From Pedobacter xixiisoli (GTDB lineage: Bacteria; Bacteroidota; Bacteroidia; Sphingobacteriales; Sphingobacteriaceae): a stretch of 64,000 bases of DNA. Below, piece by piece: positions 60,720 to 64,000 of this stretch (positions within the stretch are counted from its first letter, which is position 1; every line of letters begins with the position of its first letter). Position numbers and translations under genes: made by a program. Where the stretch lies: positions 1,302,001 to 1,366,000 of the forward strand of contig NZ_OCMT01000002.1 of NCBI RefSeq assembly GCF_900215335.1. The letters run 5' to 3'. Below the pieces are notes generated by a model. That model was not told the origin of the DNA. It worked only from the letters and a program-made list of their open reading frames with translations, and ran no database searches.

Positions 60720-61178
60720 TTAATCTTCTATTACTTCTACAGTTAAAATTTTATCGCCTTGGCGAATATCGTCAACTATATCAACGTTTTCTACTACTTT
60801 ACCGAAACAAGTATGTACACGATCTAGGTGCGCAGTATTATCTCTGCTATGGCACACAAAAAATTGAGAACCACCAGTGTTTCTACCAGCGTGAGCCATA
60901 GAAAGCACACCTCTATCGTGGTATTGGTTTTCGCCATCTAACTCGCAATCAATTTTGTAACCCGGACCACCAGTACCAGCCATACCCGAAGCACCATCCT
61001 TAGAGTTTGGACAACCACCTTGGATTACGAAGTTAGGAATTACACGGTGAAAAGCTACACCGTCATAAAATCCTTCTCTGGCTAATTTTTTAAAGTTAGC
61101 AACAGCTTTAGGAGCATCTTTTTCATAGAACTCCACGGTCATATCGCCTTTTACCGTTTTTATAATTGCTTTACCCAT
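60720..61178 (-). CDS. Cyclophilin-type peptidyl-prolyl cis-trans isomerase
   Basis: A 152-residue single-domain cyclophilin without a signal peptide, so cytoplasmic. FHRVIPNFVIQGG (catalytic Arg, Phe), GSQFFVCHSRDNTAHLDRVHTCFGKV and GVLSMAHAGRNTGGSQF are the family motifs; a Trp of PpiA-type enzymes is replaced by His in the TAHLDRVHTCFG loop. Start at the ATG at 61178; the open frame upstream to 61211 overlaps a -7 box. Confidence 0.94.
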   Translation of the reverse strand: MGKAIIKTVKGDMTVEFYEKDAPKAVANFKKLAREGFYDGVAFHRVIPNFVIQGGCPNSKDGASGMAGTGGPGYKIDCELDGENQYHDRGVLSMAHAGRNTGGSQFFVCHSRDNTAHLDRVHTCFGKVVENVDIVDDIRQGDKILTVEVIED

Positions 61179-61198
61179 TTTCTTTTTTAATAAGGATG

Positions 61199-61206
61199 CA
61201 AAAATA
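61199..61206 (-). promoter_or_regulatory. -7 box of the cyclophilin gene
   Basis: TATTTTTG on the minus strand, 20 nt before the ATG at 61178. It excludes the upstream start. Confidence 0.5.
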
Positions 61207-61396
61207 CACAAATAAATTAAATGTGATAATTAGTTAACATGATGATGAGATAATTGTGAAATGAATGCTACTGCTAATGATTTTTCGCAGTTCTGATCAT
61301 ACAATTTTATTCCTCTGGCATGCCTAGGCTAAGCACTCCTCAGGAAAGATTTTTAGCTTTTCGTACGGGCTAAACATTTTTCACCCTCATAAATAT

Positions 61397-61441
61397 GCGA
61401 AAGATATTTCGCCTTGTGCATGGGCGAAAGCTGTTTCGCCC
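61397..61441. repeat. Two GCGAAA-type hairpins
   Basis: GCGAAA-GATA-TTTCGC (61397-61412) and GGGCGAAA-GCTG-TTTCGCCC (61422-61441). The paired design recalls the twin hairpins at 5991. The rest of the 320-bp gap holds no gene. Confidence 0.75.
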
Positions 61442-61498
61442 CAACAATTTACATCTCAACGTTCTACTTTTTAGCTCGTAAGTTTTAACTTCGTATAT

Positions 61499-62764
61499 AT
61501 GCAAGGCAAAAAATATAGCTTACTGGTTTTATTTCTGTTATTTCAAATAGCAGCAAGAGCGGCTTCTATCCTAATCTATATGGATGAAGGTCAGAAAAAC
61601 CACCTTAAAGCCTACGGAATTGCCTATTGGTGTATTAAGCAACAAGCTGAAGTAGATTGGCTACTAAACTATCGTGGAGGAAGCTTTTTGGTCAAGCAAG
61701 CCAAGTCCATTGAAAATGAACTGAAAATAAGAGGTGTTTCTTATGAGGTGCTTGCTGACGCAAAAGTTAGTGCCATCCTTAACGAAATTAGCGACCCAGC
61801 CGTAAATATGGAAATGGTAAAGCTGGAAAAGGCTCCAAAAATTGCCGTTTACTCACCCAAAAGCAAGTTACCTTGGGATGATGCCGTAACGCTTGTACTC
61901 ACTTATGCAGAAATCCCTTACGATGTAATTTACGACGACGAAATACTCAAAGACAAATTAACTACTTACGATTGGCTGCACCTCCACCACGAAGATTTCA
62001 CGGGACAATATGGAAGGTTTTGGTCGTCTTTCAGAAATGTAACTTGGTACCAAGAAGATGTAAAAAACCAAGAAGCAGCAGCCAAGCGCAATGGTTTTAA
62101 AAAAGTATCGGAAATGAAATTGGCGGTTGCTAAACGCATTAAAGAGTTTTGTGCTGGCGGTGGATTTTTGTTCGCTATGTGCTCTGGCACCGACAGTTTT
62201 GACATCGCTCTAGCAGCTGAAGGTGTAGATATTTTAGAAAGTATGTTTGATGGCGATGGCATGGACCCAAATGCACAGTCGAGATTAGATTACAACAAGG
62301 CGGTAGCATTTACCAATTTTAAATTGGATATGAATCCTTATAATTACGAGTTTTCGGATATTGATGTAACGCAAACTCGGACCAATTTTAATCAAAGCAA
62401 CGATTATTTTACTTTATTTGATTTCTCTGCCAAATGGGATTTAGTGCCTACCATGCTTACCCAAAACCATGAAAAAGCAATTAAAGGTTTTATGGGACAA
62501 ACCACTGCATTTCGTAAGAGTTTGGTGAAACCTAATGTTACGGTATTGGGAGAAAACAAAGCTGGTGCTGAAGTTCGCTATTTACATGGCGAAATAGGAA
62601 AAGGACAGTTTAGTTTTTACGGAGGACATGACCCTGAAGATTACCAGCACCAAGTTAATGATCCGCCTACCGATTTAAGCTTGCATCCTACTTCGCCGGG
62701 CTATCGATTGATTTTGAATAATGTATTATTTCCGGCAGCGAAAAAGAAACCTCAGAAGACTTAA
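61499..62764 (+). CDS. Secreted conserved protein, function uncertain
   Basis: A 421-residue secreted protein (signal peptide about 1-21, ending ARA-A). It opens with ILIYMDEGQKNHLKAYGIAYWCIKQQAEVDWLLNYRGGSF. I recall similar Bacteroidota proteins being labelled asparagine synthetase B, a label the sequence does not support: no PP-loop or N-terminal Cys is seen. The central part (IAVYSPKSKLPWDDAVTLVLTYAEIPYDVIYDDE ... GGGFLFAMCSGTDS) suggests a class I glutamine-amidotransferase-like or beta-galactosidase-trimerisation-like fold, with a Cys in the elbow position. Activity unknown. Confidence 0.72.
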   Translation: MQGKKYSLLVLFLLFQIAARAASILIYMDEGQKNHLKAYGIAYWCIKQQAEVDWLLNYRGGSFLVKQAKSIENELKIRGVSYEVLADAKVSAILNEISDPAVNMEMVKLEKAPKIAVYSPKSKLPWDDAVTLVLTYAEIPYDVIYDDEILKDKLTTYDWLHLHHEDFTGQYGRFWSSFRNVTWYQEDVKNQEAAAKRNGFKKVSEMKLAVAKRIKEFCAGGGFLFAMCSGTDSFDIALAAEGVDILESMFDGDGMDPNAQSRLDYNKAVAFTNFKLDMNPYNYEFSDIDVTQTRTNFNQSNDYFTLFDFSAKWDLVPTMLTQNHEKAIKGFMGQTTAFRKSLVKPNVTVLGENKAGAEVRYLHGEIGKGQFSFYGGHDPEDYQHQVNDPPTDLSLHPTSPGYRLILNNVLFPAAKKKPQKT

Positions 62765-62780
62765 CTAGTCCTTATAATTA

Positions 62781-62830
62781 GCTTGTCAAAGTATTTCAAC
62801 AAGGTCTTCGACAAGCTCAGACTGACAAAT
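62781..62830. repeat. CTTCGACAAGCTCAG repeat word
   Basis: GCTTGTC (62781) pairs with GACAAGC (62810) within TCTTCGACAAGCTCAGACTG, a word widespread, from memory, in intergenic DNA of many bacteria. It may end the preceding gene. Confidence 0.5.
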
Positions 62831-62856
62831 CAGGGCAACTATTCAATTTGATACAG

Positions 62857-62886
62857 TTTGCCCTTTTTAAAAAAATCCTATATTTG
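62857..62886 (+). promoter_or_regulatory. Promoter of the ABC-F gene
   Basis: TTTG (62857-62860), 18 nt, then TATATTTG (62879-62886): both consensus elements. The predicted leader of about 105 nt is long for this phylum. Confidence 0.75.
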
Positions 62887-62925
62887 CAACAGTAAAAATC
62901 AAAGTCACCACCACATGTAAGATTA

Positions 62926-62998
62926 AATTTCTTTCCATTCATTAAAGACCGCAAAGCGAATTGCCTTGCCTATCTATTCATCTTTAAAGAAAGAAATT
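62926..62998 (+). promoter_or_regulatory. Leader stem facing the ABC-F start codon
   Basis: AATTTCTTTC (62926-62935) is the exact complement of GAAAGAAATT (62989-62998), which abuts the ATG at 62999. An inner hairpin (GCAAAGC / GCCTTGC, one mismatch) and an upstream ATG-TAA minimal frame at 62915 are also present. Confidence 0.45.
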
Positions 62999-64000
62999 AT
63001 GCTTACCCTACAAAATATTAGCTACATACATCCTAATAAGGAATTACTTTTTGATGGTATAAACTTAACCATTAACCCACACGATAAAATTGCGTTAATT
63101 GGCAACAATGGCATTGGAAAATCAATACTGTTAAAGATCATTACTAAGGCATTGCAACCATCTGCTGGACAAATAACAATTGACCAAACGCCTTACTATG
63201 TTCCACAAGTTTTTGGGCAGTTTAATGAGTTAACCGTAGCTCAAGCCTTGGGAATTCAAGACAAACTCCATGCACTGCAACAAATCTTAGATGGTAATGC
63301 TTCGGAAAAAAACTTCCATTTGCTTAATGACGATTGGACTATTGAAGAGCGCTGCAAAGAAGCCTTAGAATATTGGAACCTAAAAGACATCAAACTCTCC
63401 GAAAAAATGGCTTCACTAAGTGGTGGGCAGAAGACAAAGGTGTTCTTGGCAGGTATACAAATTCATCAGGCAGAACTTATTTTGTTGGACGAACCTAGCA
63501 ATCACTTAGATATTGCTAGCAGAGAATTGTTATATCAATTTATACAAAATACCAAGAGCACTTTACTCATTATCAGTCATGACAGAAAATTGCTTAACCT
63601 GTTAAACACCGTTTGCGAATTAACCACATCTGGTATCCATATTTATGGCGGCAATTATGATTTTTATGCAGCGCAAAAGCAAATAGAAAGCAATGCATTA
63701 AGTCATGATATACAAAATAAAGAAAAGGCTTTACGGAAGGCGAAAGAAAAAGAACAAGAGACTTCAGAACGGCAACAAAAGCAAGATGCTCGTGGCAAAA
63801 AGAAACAAGAGAAAGCTGGCGTAGCTCGCATCATGATGAATACTTTGAGGAACAATGCAGAAAATAGCACTGCCAAAATTAAGGATATTCATACTGAAAA
63901 AATTGGAGGAATTACGGAAGAATTACGTTCATTAAGGACAAATATAGCCGATATAGATCAAATGAAATTCGGTTTCGACAATGCCAAACTGCATAAAGGG
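62999..64000 (+). CDS. ABC-F family ATP-binding protein, 3' end beyond the window
   Basis: The first 334 residues of a soluble ABC-F ATPase, open at the right edge. The first ABC domain has Walker A GNNGIGKS (about 37-44), signature LSGGQKTK and Walker B LILLDEPSNHLD, with ISHDRKLL as the H-loop. A long charged linker follows (about 230-310, KEKEQETSERQQKQDARGKKKQEK), the P-site tRNA interaction motif region of this family. Members act on ribosomes, some protecting against antibiotics. Specific class cannot be told without the second half. Confidence 0.93.
   Translation, partial: MLTLQNISYIHPNKELLFDGINLTINPHDKIALIGNNGIGKSILLKIITKALQPSAGQITIDQTPYYVPQVFGQFNELTVAQALGIQDKLHALQQILDGNASEKNFHLLNDDWTIEERCKEALEYWNLKDIKLSEKMASLSGGQKTKVFLAGIQIHQAELILLDEPSNHLDIASRELLYQFIQNTKSTLLIISHDRKLLNLLNTVCELTTSGIHIYGGNYDFYAAQKQIESNALSHDIQNKEKALRKAKEKEQETSERQQKQDARGKKKQEKAGVARIMMNTLRNNAENSTAKIKDIHTEKIGGITEELRSLRTNIADIDQMKFGFDNAKLHKG

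Noticed and set aside
61499..62764. Label of asparagine synthetase B for the secreted 421-residue protein
   Set aside because: No N-terminal catalytic Cys, no PP-loop and a signal peptide; the name would be a misannotation.
1..64000. CRISPR arrays, tRNA or rRNA genes, riboswitches
   Set aside because: No regularly spaced repeats with unique spacers were seen; the only tandem array is (TTGATAA)x7. No cloverleaf, rRNA stretch or known riboswitch core was recognised, though a covariance search could not be run.

Overview
The window reads as core chromosome of a member of the Bacteroidota, most likely family Sphingobacteriaceae (Pedobacter-like). This is inferred from four things: AT-rich DNA; Bacteroidota-typical families (LytTR two-component pair, SusC-fold outer-membrane barrel, group III truncated globin, DUF4293-, DUF3098- and DUF5606-type proteins, enlarged LeuRS); many TAnnTTTG -7 boxes of the Bacteroidota housekeeping sigma factor; and few Shine-Dalgarno sequences. 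No rRNA, tRNA, CRISPR array, prophage or plasmid function was seen. About 56 coding features are listed, including one gene cut by each window edge (the left one doubtful) and one doubtful gene remnant.

Layout. 1-5 kb: LytTR regulator and kinase, a secreted protein, TerC-type membrane protein with a polyprenyl diphosphate synthase. 5-15 kb: hydrolase, dGTPase, outer-membrane barrel receptor, clan GH-A-like lipoprotein glycosidase, leuS. 15-25 kb: a co-directional run, ftsX, DUF3098, uppP, truB, YitT-type, ribF, antiporter, DUF2157 and globin. 25-31 kb: LysE-type exporter with uvrA, then a divergent ECF sigma gene and an MFS exporter. 31-39 kb: msrB, sucD, phosphopantetheinyl transferase, dicarboxylate symporter, MsbA-type ABC exporter, truA. 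39-47 kb: DEAD-box helicase, gpsA, and a TolC plus adaptor pair without an inner-membrane pump. 47-55 kb: polysaccharide deacetylase, a degenerate LytM protein, a lipoprotein, and two tandem aconitases of different classes. 55-64 kb: a REP-associated transposase flanked by REP hairpins, a DUF2007-type gene, GH1 glucosidase, membrane-anchored MutS-like ATPase, rlmH, cyclophilin, and an ABC-F ATPase running off the end.

How the genes work together. Envelope and wall functions recur (uppP, polyprenyl synthase, ftsX, deacetylase, LytM-like, MsbA-type, TolC/adaptor), as do RNA maturation (truA, truB, rlmH, DEAD-box helicase) and the TCA cycle (two aconitases, sucD). Most transcription units are one to three genes. 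Several convergent pairs share a strong bidirectional hairpin terminator.

The accessory content is mostly small. The best candidates for a second look are: (1) an intact RAYT transposase bracketed by an inverted pair of near-identical hairpins and by a diverged ~100-bp duplication carrying the 3' end of the neighbouring DUF2007 gene; (2) an intergenic-type repeat apparently captured in frame inside a NodB deacetylase; (3) an ABC-F leader able to pair with the bases just before its start codon; (4) several dispersed, word-like intergenic repeats. I did not find a clearly new multi-gene system.
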